This document shows, in pieces, positions 1 to 9,195 of a stretch of DNA of 64,000 nucleotides. The position numbers and the translations under genes are program-made. Below the pieces are notes generated by a model. The model was not told where the DNA came from and did no database searches. It worked only from the letters and a program-made list of their open reading frames with translations. This DNA is from an uncultured Erythrobacter sp. (GTDB lineage: Bacteria; Pseudomonadota; Alphaproteobacteria; Sphingomonadales; Sphingomonadaceae): positions 3,109,501-3,173,500 of the forward strand of contig CANLAD010000001.1 in the NCBI GenBank assembly GCA_947488755.1, written 5' to 3'. Each line of letters opens with the position of its first letter. The stretch's first letter is position 1.

Positions 1-1
1 G

Positions 2-1630
2 GTGGATGGCGATCCGGTGCCCTTCGCCGAAGTCGTCGCGATGTTCGACGAGACCAATCGCAGGCTGTCCTTCAGCGCCGAACTGCTCCAGATCGCGATC
101 GAGAACATCGACCAAGGCGTCGCACTTGTGGATGCGGACATGCATCTGGTGGCGTGGAACAGCCGCTATCAGACGATGTTCGACCTGCCCGACAGCCTGG
201 TTACCGTCGGCACACCGATTTCGGATCTCATTCGTTTCAATCTGCGCCGCAGCCGGATTGCCGAGGACGAGATCGAGCGACAGGTGGCGCGGCGGCTCGA
301 CCATATGCGGGCAGGGCGCGAACATCGCATCGAAAGCGAGCAGCATGACGGTCGGATCATGCGTATCGTCGGCTCGCGCACCCCCGGCGGGGGGTACGTC
401 ACCTCCTACACCGACATCACCGCCGATCGCCGCGCGGAGCAGGCGCTGGAGGACAAGGTCGCCGAGCGCACCGAGCAATTGAGCGAGGCGAACCTCGCGC
501 TTGAGGCGGCAACACGCTCGAAAACCCGATTCCTGGCTGCGGCGAGCCACGACCTGATCCAGCCGCTGAACGCCGCACGTCTGTTCGCTTCCGCGCTGGG
601 TGAGGAGGTTTCCGACAACACGCAGCTTTCACGGCTGGTCGGTGATCTGGACGGCTCGATTGCCTCGGCGGACCGCCTGATCCGGGCTTTGCTGGACATC
701 TCCAAACTGGATGGCAGCGGGATCGAGCCGAAGCTGGAACCGGTAGCCGTGGACCGGGTGTTCGACGAGATTGTCCGCGAATTCGCGGTTCAGGCAGACA
801 CGAAAGGCCTCAAATTGCGCCGGGTTCATACCAGCGCCTGGGTGCTGAGCGACCGCGCGCTGCTGGGCAGTGTGCTGCGCAATCTGGTCAGCAATGCGAT
901 CCGCTACACCGAAGAAGGCACGGTGCTGCTGGGCGTTCGCCGTGCCAGCGAAGGCATCCGCATAAGCGTGACAGACAGTGGCCGAGGGATAGCTGAAGGT
1001 GACATAGGGCGTATCTTCGACGAGTTTCAGCGGGCCGGCTCGACCGACCGCGAGGGGCTCGGACTTGGCCTCGCAATTGTGCGCCGGATCGCCCGATTGT
1101 TGGAAGTCGAAATCAGAACGCGATCCCGACCGGGCGCTGGCAGCATCTTCGAGATCGAAATGCCGCTGCTGCACTGGGAGCAGTCGAGGCGGTCGCAGCG
1201 GGCCGATCCGTCCGGCAATCGCCTTGCCAGCGCCCGCGTTCTGATCGTCGACAACGACCCCGCCGTATTGCGAGCAACCGCTGCGCTGGTCGAAAGGTGG
1301 GGGCTGCTTCCGCTTTGTGCGACATCTCAGACCGACGCGCTTGCACATGGGCCGCCAAGCATCGTTGCCATGGATTATCGGCTCCATGGCGATGAGCGCG
1401 GGGATGCCGTTTACGAGACGCTGTGCGAGCACTGGGAGACGCGGCCACCCGCAATCCTGCTGACTGCCGAATCGGGCGAGGAGACCGAGCGAGCGGCGCG
1501 TGCGATGGGCGCCCACCTGCTGCTCAAACCACCGTCACCAGCCGCCTTGCGCGCCCTGCTTTCCACCTGTCTCGCTCAGCACAAATCTGAACCGGCGGAT
1601 CAACCAGACGCCGAAGCCGCGATCGGCTGA
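2..1630 (+). CDS. CrbS-like hybrid sensor histidine kinase, C-terminal part (5' truncated by window edge)
   Basis: The frame is open from the first bases, so the true start lies outside the window. Visible domains are a PAS-type sensor at about residues 25-140, a short coiled linker, a dimerisation/phosphoacceptor helix with His near residue 183 (motif SHDLIQPLNAARL), a HATPase domain (about 280-395, with DSGRGI and GLGLGLAIV boxes) and a C-terminal receiver with the Asp of VAMDYRL near residue 455. This order, the HDL-QPL phosphoacceptor box and the neighbouring LuxR regulator and acs match the CrbS/CrbR acetate-switch family. In that family the missing N-terminus is a sodium:solute symporter-like membrane domain. 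The end overlaps the convergent regulator gene by 31 bp. The family call is firm for a hybrid kinase; the acetate role is inferred from context. Confidence 0.85.
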   Translation: MDGDPVPFAEVVAMFDETNRRLSFSAELLQIAIENIDQGVALVDADMHLVAWNSRYQTMFDLPDSLVTVGTPISDLIRFNLRRSRIAEDEIERQVARRLDHMRAGREHRIESEQHDGRIMRIVGSRTPGGGYVTSYTDITADRRAEQALEDKVAERTEQLSEANLALEAATRSKTRFLAAASHDLIQPLNAARLFASALGEEVSDNTQLSRLVGDLDGSIASADRLIRALLDISKLDGSGIEPKLEPVAVDRVFDEIVREFAVQADTKGLKLRRVHTSAWVLSDRALLGSVLRNLVSNAIRYTEEGTVLLGVRRASEGIRISVTDSGRGIAEGDIGRIFDEFQRAGSTDREGLGLGLAIVRRIARLLEVEIRTRSRPGAGSIFEIEMPLLHWEQSRRSQRADPSGNRLASARVLIVDNDPAVLRATAALVERWGLLPLCATSQTDALAHGPPSIVAMDYRLHGDERGDAVYETLCEHWETRPPAILLTAESGEETERAARAMGAHLLLKPPSPAALRALLSTCLAQHKSEPADQPDAEAAIG

Positions 1631-2235
1631 TCGACGTCGAGCTTGGCAGCGACCAGCACGGCCTGCGTTCGGCTGCTGACGCCGAGCTTGCGGAAGATCG
1701 CGGTGATGTGCGCCTTGACCGTCGCTTCGCTGATATCGAGTTCGTAGGCGATCTGCTTGTTGAGCAGACCACGCCGGATCGCGCCGAGGATCCGTCGCTG
1801 TGCGGGCGTCAGGCTCGCCATGCGCGAGAGGTCTTCGTCCTCGGCGTCGGGCAGGTCGGGGAAGGACCGGTCGCCGTCGCGCACGGCGGTCAGCGCTTCG
1901 CGCATGGTGTCGAGGCTGGCGGATTTGGGAATGAAGGCGGCTGCACCCAGCTGGCTCGCGGCGGCATAGACCCGAGCCTCCTCGCTCGCAGAAACGATCG
2001 CGATGGGCAGGGCGGGATAGTCCTGACGCAGATCCATAAGCACCGACAGCCCGTCGGAGTCCTCCATGTGCAGGTCGAGCAGCAGCGCTTCTGCGCCGCC
2101 TTCCAATTCACGCTGCGCATCACTGGCGCAGCTCGCCTCGATCACCTCCGCCTGCGGCCAGACCTTGCTCACCGCATGGCTCAGCGCCGTTCGGAACAGC
2201 GGGTGATCGTCGGCGATGATGATGCGCTGGGCCAT
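1600..2235 (-). CDS. CrbR-like LuxR/NarL-family response regulator
   Basis: The protein has an N-terminal receiver (acidic pair in IIIADDHPLFR, phosphoacceptor Asp in ALLLDLHM, Lys in FIPKSAS) and a C-terminal LuxR helix-turn-helix (LTPAQRRIL ... NKQIAYELDISEATVKAHI). The track ORF begins at a TTG at 2262 inside acs. The ATG at 2235, reading MAQRIIIADDH, lies 4 nt past the acs stop and starts where receiver domains normally start, so I prefer it. It is probably translationally coupled to acs. In CrbS/CrbR systems the phosphorylated regulator activates acs, allowing acetate uptake when better carbon is gone; that role here is inferred from gene order. Confidence 0.9.
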   Translation of the reverse strand: MAQRIIIADDHPLFRTALSHAVSKVWPQAEVIEASCASDAQRELEGGAEALLLDLHMEDSDGLSVLMDLRQDYPALPIAIVSASEEARVYAAASQLGAAAFIPKSASLDTMREALTAVRDGDRSFPDLPDAEDEDLSRMASLTPAQRRILGAIRRGLLNKQIAYELDISEATVKAHITAIFRKLGVSSRTQAVLVAAKLDVDQPIAASASG

Positions 2236-2239
2236 GTCG

Positions 2240-4165
2240 CTATCGGTTTTGCCGACTTTCAATCAGCCGATCGACCAGCGAAGGATCGGCCAGTGTCGAA
2301 GTGTCGCCAAGCGACCCGTAATCGTTCTCGGCAATCTTGCGCAGGATACGGCGCATGATCTTGCCGCTGCGAGTCTTTGGCAGGCCATCCGTGAACTGAA
2401 GATGATCGGGGGTCGCGATCGGGCCGATCTCCTTGCGGACATGCGCGCGCAGCTCCTTGTGCAGCTCGTCCGAGCCTTCCTCCCCCGCGTTAAGCGTGAC
2501 GTAGCAATAGATGCCCTGCCCCTTGATGTCGTGAGGATAGCCGACCACCGCCGCTTCGGAAACGAGCGGGTGCAGCACCAGCGCGCTTTCGACCTCGGCG
2601 GTGCCCATCCGGTGGCCCGAGACATTGATGACATCGTCGACCCGGCCGGTGATCCAGTAATAGCCGTCCGCATCGCGCTTGCACCCGTCGCCGGTGAAGT
2701 ACTTGCCTGCATAGGTGGAGAAGTAGGTCTGGATGAAGCGCTCGTGATCGCCGTAAATGGTGCGCGCCTGGCCGGGCCAGCTATGGGTGATGCACAGATT
2801 GCCTTCCGCCTCGCCATCCAGCACCGCGCCCTCATTATCGACCAGTTGCGGCTGGATGCCGAAGAAGGGCAGCCCTGCGCTCCCCGGTTTCATGTCATGC
2901 GCGGCGGGAAGCGTGGTGATCATCACGCCGCCCGTTTCGGTCTGCCACCAGGTGTCGACGATCGGGCAGCGCTTGTCGCCGACCGTGTCGAAATACCACC
3001 GCCAGGCCTCGGGATTGATCGGCTCTCCGACCGACCCCAGCAAGCGCAGCGAGGTCCGCTCGCAGCGGGTTACGAAGTCGTCGCCCTCGCGCATCAGTGC
3101 GCGGATCGCGGTGGGCGCGGTGTAGAGGATGTTGACCTGGTGCTTGTCGACCACGTCCCACATGCGCCCGTGATCGGGATAGTTGGGCACGCCTTCGAAC
3201 ACGAGGCTGGTCGCACCATTCATCAGCGGGCCATAGACGATATAGCTGTGCCCCGTGACCCAGCCGATATCGGCGGTGCACCAGTAGACCTCGCCGGGCT
3301 GGTAATCGAATACGTAGTGGAAGGTCGTCGCGGTCCACACGCCGTAGCCGCCGGTCGTGTGAACCACACCCTTGGGCTTGCCGGTCGATCCTGAGGTGTA
3401 GAGGATGAACAGCGGGTCTTCGGCTGCCATTTCCTCGCACGGACAATCGGCGTCGGATTTGACGCTTGCGAAGTCGTGATCGCGTCCATCGACCATCGCG
3501 ATGTCGCCGCCTGTGTGACGGACCACCAGCACGCCATCAACGTCGACCCCGTCCTGAGTGAGCGCGGCATCGACATTGGCCTTGAGCGGTACGTGTTTGG
3601 ACCCGCGCAGGCCTTCATCGGCGGTGATGACGTAGCGGCTTTGGCAATCCTCGATCCGACCGGCGAGCGCTTCGGGCGAGAAGCCGCCGAACACCACCGA
3701 ATGCACCGCCCCGATCCGCGCGCAGGCGAGCATGGCGGTGACCCCTTCGACGATCATCGGCATGTAGATCGTGACCCGGTCGCCCTTGGAAACGCCCATC
3801 GCTTTCAGCGCGTTGGCCATTGCCACGACCTCGCGATGCAGCTCGCGATAGGTCAGCGTGCGGCCTTCGCTCTCAGGATCATCAGGCTCGAAGATGATCG
3901 CGGTGTCGTCGCCGTGCGCATCGAGATGCCGGTCCACCGCATTGTGGCACAGGTTGAGCGTGCCATCGGCGAACCATTTGATCTCCACGGGGTCGAACGA
4001 CCACTCGCCGCCCTTGTTCGGTTCGCTGAACCAGTCGAGCCGCTTCGCCTGTTCGAGCCAGAAGCCATCGGGATCGTCGACCGAACGACGATAAAGCTCG
4101 TGATACTGCTCCTCGACGCAATGCGTGGCGCGATCGATTTCGGGACGTTTTACGGCTTCGAGCAT
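2240..4165 (-). CDS. acs: acetate--CoA ligase (acetyl-CoA synthetase)
   Basis: This ANL-superfamily enzyme makes acetyl-CoA from acetate, ATP and CoA through acetyl-AMP, in the cytoplasm. The P-loop-like motif [14 protein letters not shown], the adenylate motif TWWQTETGG, the hinge region [18 protein letters not shown] and the C-terminal catalytic/acetylation Lys motif [11 protein letters not shown] are all present. The product is about 641 residues, normal for Acs. The track ORF extends to 4189, but the ATG at 4165 ([11 protein letters not shown]) has GGGAGA about 8 nt upstream and is the better start. The Lys in SGKIMRR is the site used for reversible acetylation in other bacteria. It forms an operon with the downstream LuxR regulator. 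Confidence 0.97.
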   Translation of the reverse strand: MLEAVKRPEIDRATHCVEEQYHELYRRSVDDPDGFWLEQAKRLDWFSEPNKGGEWSFDPVEIKWFADGTLNLCHNAVDRHLDAHGDDTAIIFEPDDPESEGRTLTYRELHREVVAMANALKAMGVSKGDRVTIYMPMIVEGVTAMLACARIGAVHSVVFGGFSPEALAGRIEDCQSRYVITADEGLRGSKHVPLKANVDAALTQDGVDVDGVLVVRHTGGDIAMVDGRDHDFASVKSDADCPCEEMAAEDPLFILYTSGSTGKPKGVVHTTGGYGVWTATTFHYVFDYQPGEVYWCTADIGWVTGHSYIVYGPLMNGATSLVFEGVPNYPDHGRMWDVVDKHQVNILYTAPTAIRALMREGDDFVTRCERTSLRLLGSVGEPINPEAWRWYFDTVGDKRCPIVDTWWQTETGGVMITTLPAAHDMKPGSAGLPFFGIQPQLVDNEGAVLDGEAEGNLCITHSWPGQARTIYGDHERFIQTYFSTYAGKYFTGDGCKRDADGYYWITGRVDDVINVSGHRMGTAEVESALVLHPLVSEAAVVGYPHDIKGQGIYCYVTLNAGEEGSDELHKELRAHVRKEIGPIATPDHLQFTDGLPKTRSGKIMRRILRKIAENDYGSLGDTSTLADPSLVDRLIESRQNR

Positions 4166-4313
4166 GGCGATTCTCCCATTGGCGCGCATGGTTTTAGCCG
4201 ATTGCGCGGCGCGTCGCCTTCAGACCAAGGTCGTAAGACGTTCCGCCAATTGTTCGACCGGCGCCTCATCATGCAGTGTCTCGCGACAAACATAAAGAAC
4301 GCGAGGGGATTGT
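4166..4313. promoter_or_regulatory. divergent acs / porin intergenic region
   Basis: These 148 bp separate the divergent acs and porin genes and must hold both promoters. I see a short inverted repeat GTC-gtaa-GAC near the middle, but no convincing -35/-10 pair. It is the natural place to look for the binding site of the CrbR-like regulator; that link is inference. Confidence 0.35.
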
Positions 4314-5702
4314 ATGTCACGGATCTATACCAAAACCGTGCTGCGCGCCGGGCTTCTGGCCGCGACCTGTCTGACGGCAAGTCCCGCGCTCGCGCAGGAA
4401 TCGAGCGTCGAAGATCGCCTCGACCGGCTCGAAGTCCTGGTCGAAGGTCTGATCGAGCGCCTCGACCAGCAGCAGGGCGTAAACGAGGCGCAGCAGAACG
4501 AGATGCGCGAACAGAGCGCTGCACTGCTCGAAGCGACGCAGGATCTCCAGACGCGACAGGTGGAACTGAGCGAACAGATCGCGGTACCTCAGCAGGCGCA
4601 GGACGAGGGCTCTAACATCGGCAAGACGACCTTCACCTATGCGGGGTACGTGAAGCTCGATGCGATCAGCCAACGCACCAGCGGCGGGCAGCTTCCCACT
4701 GGCAGCATCCTGCGCGATTTCCTGATCCCGGTGGCGATCCCGGTCGGAGGCGAGGCGTCGGGGTTCGACACCGATTTCAGCGCGCGCCAGACCCGTTTCC
4801 TGTTCAAGACCGCGACCGATGTGGGCACGCAGCATACGCTCAATTCGCATATCGAGCTCGATTTCAATGTCACCGAAGGCGGGGACGAGCGGATTTCCAA
4901 CAGCTTCACCCCGCGTATCCGGCAGGCGTTTATCACCTATGACAATTGGTTGTTCGGACAGGCCTGGTCGACCTTCATGGACGTGGGCGCGCTGCCCGAC
5001 AGTCTCGACTTTATCGGCGTAACGCCCGGAACCCCGTTCGATCGCCAGCCGCTGATTCGCTGGACCAAGGGCGGGTTGCAGCTTGCGATCGAGCAACCCG
5101 AAACCACGGTCACCACGCCAGAAGGCGCGCGCATCGAGCCAGGCGACGACACGCTCCCCGATTTCGTGGCGAAGTACAATTTCGTTCGCGATTGGGGCCG
5201 GTTGAGCGCGGCAGGCATCGTGCGCACACTCAAGATTTCCGATGACGATTTCGGCACCGGCGAGGACACGGCGCTGGGATATGGGGTGGCGCTTTCGGGC
5301 AAGATCAATGTCGGCCCGCGCGACGATTTCCGCTTCAGCGCCTCGGCCGGGGATGGGCTTGGCCGCTATATCGGGCTTAACATCGTCAACGACGCGGCGC
5401 TTGATGCCGAAGGGAACCTCGATCCGATCACGACCTACGCGGGCTTCGGCGCGTTCCGGCATCTGTGGTCAGACCAGCTGCGCTCCAATATCGGGGCGGC
5501 CTATTTCAAGGCGGACAATCCGGTTCTGCTGACCACCGATCAGGTCACCGACGAAAGCTGGAATGCCTTTGGCAACCTCATCTGGACCCCGGTCGACCCG
5601 CTCGATATCGGGATCGAGCTGATGTATGCCGAGCGCGCTTTGGAGGATGGGCGCAGCGGCAATCTCCAGCGCGTGCAGGTGTCGACCCGCTACAATTTCT
5701 AG
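4314..5702 (+). CDS. DcaP-family trimeric outer-membrane porin
   Basis: A clear signal peptide (hydrophobic core LLAATCLTA, cleavage after PALAQ) is followed by a coiled-coil segment at about residues 25-90 (EDRLDRLEVLVEGLIERLDQQ). A beta-barrel domain then begins FTYAGYVKLDA and ends in aromatic Phe (TRYNF). A coiled N-terminus before a barrel with GYVKLD and RQTRF is typical of DcaP-type porins, which form trimers in the outer membrane and pass small organic acids. The ATG has GAGGGG upstream. The gene is divergent from acs, so a role in acetate or other carboxylate entry is plausible but inferred. Confidence 0.82.
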   Translation: MSRIYTKTVLRAGLLAATCLTASPALAQESSVEDRLDRLEVLVEGLIERLDQQQGVNEAQQNEMREQSAALLEATQDLQTRQVELSEQIAVPQQAQDEGSNIGKTTFTYAGYVKLDAISQRTSGGQLPTGSILRDFLIPVAIPVGGEASGFDTDFSARQTRFLFKTATDVGTQHTLNSHIELDFNVTEGGDERISNSFTPRIRQAFITYDNWLFGQAWSTFMDVGALPDSLDFIGVTPGTPFDRQPLIRWTKGGLQLAIEQPETTVTTPEGARIEPGDDTLPDFVAKYNFVRDWGRLSAAGIVRTLKISDDDFGTGEDTALGYGVALSGKINVGPRDDFRFSASAGDGLGRYIGLNIVNDAALDAEGNLDPITTYAGFGAFRHLWSDQLRSNIGAAYFKADNPVLLTTDQVTDESWNAFGNLIWTPVDPLDIGIELMYAERALEDGRSGNLQRVQVSTRYNF

Positions 5703-5824
5703 CGCCCGCGCCGCGCCGGGAACACACGACCGCTCCGCTCGTCCATCGGGAGGAGACAGAGCAGCTTGCCAAGGACGCCCCGAATTTTGCATTCCACCCG
5801 ATTTTTCCTGCGGATCGCGAAGCC

Positions 5825-6778
5825 TTGAATCGCAAGCAGACCCACAGCGTCCCCTATTTCGAGGGCGATGCATCGCGCTGGCACCACGATCTCCCACTCG
5901 GACGGCTGGCCCTCCAGGCTATCCCTGCGACGCTCCGTCACGCGACGAGTTTCGCCCGAGCACAGGCTTTCGCACAGTTCGTCGGCTTTCCGCGTTCAGG
6001 CCATTCGCTGATCGGATCGATCCTCGATGCCCATCCCGATGCCGTGATCGCGCATGAGCTGGATGTGATGGGCCTGATCGAGAAGGCGGTGCCGCTGCCG
6101 CTGATCCACGGCATGATTGCGCACAACGCCAGCGACTTTACCGCGAATGGTCGCACCTGGAATGGCCTGTCTTACACGATTGAAGGCGGATCGCATGGTG
6201 TCGCGGGGCGACCGCTGGTGGTCGGTGACAAGAAGGGCGATTGGGCCGTGCGCCGGTGCGCGCAGGATTTCGCGCTGTTGGACCAGGCCCGGAAAATCTT
6301 GCGCAATCGCGATCGCTGGATCCTCGTCGTGCGGCATCCGGCTGACAACATCGCCACCATGTCACTGCGCAAGGGGCGAGTTTACGACGATCTGCGGGTG
6401 GCGACGGCACCGCGCGATTTCGGCGACACGCTACGCACCGCACAGGCCGATGGGCGCATCGTTGCAAATGTGCTCGACGAGATGATCGACGATTACGAAA
6501 CGCTGTGCGTCACCACCGAGAAAATGCAGCGGCATCTGCCAGACGAGGCATGGCATACCATGATCTACGAGCAGTTCGTCGATCACCCGGCGGAGCATAT
6601 CTCCGCGCTCTACGCCTTTCTCGATCTCTCGCTCGACGACGCGCTTATCCGTTCGGGCGCGTCAATCGTTCGAGAGGGCCGCACCCCAAGCCGTGACCGG
6701 ATCGGCTGGAGCGCCGCGCAGGAGGATCGCGTAGCGGCCATTATCGAACGCTTCGAATTTCTCGCCGCCTACCGCTAG
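5825..6778 (+). CDS. sulfotransferase family protein (start uncertain)
   Basis: The 5'-phosphosulfate-binding loop FPRSGHSLIGSILDAHPD and the 3'-phosphate motif RHPADNIATMSLRKG identify a PAPS-dependent sulfotransferase-fold protein; the acceptor is unknown. The reading frame is open from inside the porin gene, but there is no ATG or GTG between the porin stop and the P-loop. I place the start at a TTG (5825), which gives about 317 residues. A strong GGGAGGAG at 5748-5755 has no in-frame start at the usual distance. The stop shares the palindrome CTAG with the stop of the convergent transporter gene (4 bp overlap). Confidence 0.75.
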   Translation: MNRKQTHSVPYFEGDASRWHHDLPLGRLALQAIPATLRHATSFARAQAFAQFVGFPRSGHSLIGSILDAHPDAVIAHELDVMGLIEKAVPLPLIHGMIAHNASDFTANGRTWNGLSYTIEGGSHGVAGRPLVVGDKKGDWAVRRCAQDFALLDQARKILRNRDRWILVVRHPADNIATMSLRKGRVYDDLRVATAPRDFGDTLRTAQADGRIVANVLDEMIDDYETLCVTTEKMQRHLPDEAWHTMIYEQFVDHPAEHISALYAFLDLSLDDALIRSGASIVREGRTPSRDRIGWSAAQEDRVAAIIERFEFLAAYR

Positions 6779-7497
6779 GCAGCAGCGGGCTCGCCGCGGT
6801 TGTCGAGCCAGCGCGCCGCCTTTACACCAAGCGTGATCAGGAACGGCACCAGCACGAAGCTGAGTGTCACCTTGGCGATCACCTGCCCGATCAGCAGGTT
6901 CGTGATCGGGAACAGACCGTAGAACGCAAGGGTGATGAAGATCACCGAATCGACCGCCTGACTCAAGGCAGAAGCCACCGCCCCGCGCGCCATCAGCCCG
7001 AAAGTCGTCTCTTCCCCGCTCCCCTTGAGCCGGTCGAAGATCCACACATTGAGCAGCAAGGACACGATATAGGCCGCCGGGCCCGCAGCCCATACCCGCC
7101 ACACGGTGTTGTGAACCCGCTCGAACGCAGCGAGGTCGTCCGCGCGCCCCTCCAGCATTTCCGGCGAGGCAGGCAGGTTCAGCACAAGCTGCATCAGCAG
7201 CGAGGCGATCAGTAGCGGCAGGAACCCCCACCACACGATCCGCTGTGCCAGCGCTCTGCCGTAAAGTTGCGCGATCGTGCTCGAAATCACCACCAGCAGC
7301 AGGAATGCGAAAATGCCCGATTCCACCGCGAGGTCCGAAGGATAGAGCTGCACCTGCTTGTAGGCGAGTACGCCTGCCAGCACCGTCATCCCGCCATAGA
7401 GCAGCGTGAAGACGAACAGGCCGAGCGGCATGGTGAGCGTGCTTGCAGCAGAATTGTGAGGGGCGGGGGATTCGACGTTCGATGGCTGGTCGTTCAT
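6775..7497 (-). CDS. queuosine precursor transporter (YhhQ/VUT family)
   Basis: This is an integral membrane protein of about 240 residues with six or so hydrophobic segments (for example GLFVFTLLYGGMTVLAGVLA and AVDSVIFITLAFYGLFPI). The conserved family features YIVSLLLNVWIFDRLK and SQAVDSVIFI are visible. YhhQ-type proteins import preQ0/preQ1 or queuine for tRNA modification. The track ORF starts at 7602, but the ATG at 7497 (MNDQPSNVES) gives the normal length. It is convergent with the sulfotransferase and divergent from the CNT transporter. No tRNA-guanine transglycosylase gene is in the window. Confidence 0.88.
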   Translation of the reverse strand: MNDQPSNVESPAPHNSAASTLTMPLGLFVFTLLYGGMTVLAGVLAYKQVQLYPSDLAVESGIFAFLLLVVISSTIAQLYGRALAQRIVWWGFLPLLIASLLMQLVLNLPASPEMLEGRADDLAAFERVHNTVWRVWAAGPAAYIVSLLLNVWIFDRLKGSGEETTFGLMARGAVASALSQAVDSVIFITLAFYGLFPITNLLIGQVIAKVTLSFVLVPFLITLGVKAARWLDNRGEPAAA

Positions 7498-7647
7498 CGC
7501 GAGAGCGGTAAGCGAGCCGGTGTGAAAAGGAAAGCCGCACCCGGAGCGTTGCCCATCCTTCGCGCTTGCGCACCCGTTGTCTTGATGCAAAGCACCCGCC
7601 ACGCATGATCCGCCGGGGGAGACGGATCGACGCGAAGAGGGTTTTTC

Positions 7648-9132
7648 TTGATTGTGAACGACAGCGCGACTTCGATCTTACTCAGCCTGTTCGGCATTGT
7701 GGCCATCCTGGGCATCGCCTTCGCGCTTTCTTCGGGCAAGCGCCGGATCGACCTTCGCGTCGTGGGCGCGGCGTTCGGCTTGCAAGCGTTCATGGCGCTG
7801 CTGGTCCTGCGCACGGATTTCGGCGTTGCGCTGATCCGTTTCCTGTCCGACGGCGTGATTGCCCTGCTCGATTTTTCCAAGGTCGGGATCGAGAGCGTGT
7901 TCGGCCCGATGGACGCAAACCCCTTCGCCAACACGTTTGTTATCGCTGCGCTGCCGGTGATCGTGTTCTTCGCCGCGATCGTGGCGATCCTCTATCATCT
8001 TGGCATTATGCAGAAACTGGTGCGCTGGGTCGGCGGGGCGATCGGCTGGATCACCGGCATCAGCAAGGTGGAGGCGCTGGGCAGCGCGGCCAATATCTTC
8101 GTCGGCCAGTCGGAAAGTCCGCTGGTGGTGCGCCCCTATCTTGCCGCGCTCCCACCCTCGCGCCTGTTCACGCTGATGAGCGTCGGCATGGCGGGGGTCG
8201 CCGGCACTATCCTTGCCGCCTATGCCAGCTTTATTGGAGCGGAGGCCGTCCCGTTCCTGCTTGCCGCCGCGTTCATGTCGGCGCCCGGCGGCATTCTTAT
8301 GGCAAAGATCATCATGCCCGATGACGGAATTGCCATCGCCCCTCAGCCCGGACCAGGTGTTGCTGAAGCCGCTGGCGCGCGGCTGAAGAAGAAGGTTGGT
8401 CCGCCCACGCAGCAGGCCCGTGTGACCATGGTTGGGCAGCACGGCGAGGAAGTCGAATTGCCGCAATCGCCGATCGGTGCGGGTGGAGCCGCGACGGTCG
8501 AGGATCCATCGGGGCACGATGTCGAGATGGCCGAAACCTTCGAGGAAGGCCAACGTCCTGCCAACATCATCGAGGCCGCCGCGCAGGGCACGCAGACCGG
8601 CGTCAAACTCGCGGTGGCGGTGGGTGCGATGGTGCTCGTCTTCGTCGCTCTGGTGGCGCTGGCGAATGGGCTGCTGAGCGGCGTCGGGTCGGGCATCGTT
8701 ACGGTGGCAGCGACGCTGGGCGTTCCGTTCGGCGCGGAGACGGCGGAATGGCTGAGCACGATCACCTTCCAGCGGTTGCTCGGCTATCTGTTCGCACCGG
8801 TCATGTTCCTGATCGGAATATCCGACTGGGATCAGGCGCAGATCGCAGGGGGCCTGTTCGGTACAAAGATCGTGCTCAACGAATTCGTCGCCTTCATCGA
8901 GCTCGGCGCGATGACCGGCGGAGAACTCACCGAGCGCAGCCGCGCGATCGTGACTTTCGCGCTGTGCGGCTTTGCAAACTTCTCCTCGATCGCGATTCAG
9001 ATGGCGGTGACCGGCGGACTCGCGCCCAATCAACGCCCGGTTATCGCGCGGCTCGGTTTGAAGGCGCTTGCCGCGGGAAGTCTTGCCAATCTGATGAGCG
9101 CGGCACTCGCAAGCCTGTTTCTGCCGCTCTGA
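7648..9132 (+). CDS. CNT-family concentrative nucleoside transporter with a large loop insertion
   Basis: The N-terminal helices, the gate motif GSAANIFVGQSESPLVVRPY and the C-terminal NEFVAFIELG / ALCGFANFSSIAIQ motifs are hallmark CNT (NupC-like) sequences for proton- or sodium-coupled nucleoside uptake. Unusually, about 95 residues between IIMPDD (near residue 225) and VKLAVAVGAMV are hydrophilic and rich in Gly, Glu and Pro; ordinary NupC proteins have a short loop here, so the protein is about 494 residues instead of roughly 400. The start is a TTG with AAGAGGG upstream (GTG at 7654 is the alternative). Confidence 0.9.
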   Translation: MIVNDSATSILLSLFGIVAILGIAFALSSGKRRIDLRVVGAAFGLQAFMALLVLRTDFGVALIRFLSDGVIALLDFSKVGIESVFGPMDANPFANTFVIAALPVIVFFAAIVAILYHLGIMQKLVRWVGGAIGWITGISKVEALGSAANIFVGQSESPLVVRPYLAALPPSRLFTLMSVGMAGVAGTILAAYASFIGAEAVPFLLAAAFMSAPGGILMAKIIMPDDGIAIAPQPGPGVAEAAGARLKKKVGPPTQQARVTMVGQHGEEVELPQSPIGAGGAATVEDPSGHDVEMAETFEEGQRPANIIEAAAQGTQTGVKLAVAVGAMVLVFVALVALANGLLSGVGSGIVTVAATLGVPFGAETAEWLSTITFQRLLGYLFAPVMFLIGISDWDQAQIAGGLFGTKIVLNEFVAFIELGAMTGGELTERSRAIVTFALCGFANFSSIAIQMAVTGGLAPNQRPVIARLGLKALAAGSLANLMSAALASLFLPL

Positions 9133-9195
9133 CCGAGCGATCCAGTCGCACCCGACCCTTGGCATTGCCGCCCGGCGCGGTGTAGATGCGCACAC

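Noticed and set aside
2216-3394. 392-residue plus-strand ORF opposite acs
   Set aside because: acs on the minus strand has all ANL motifs; the plus-strand frame has none.
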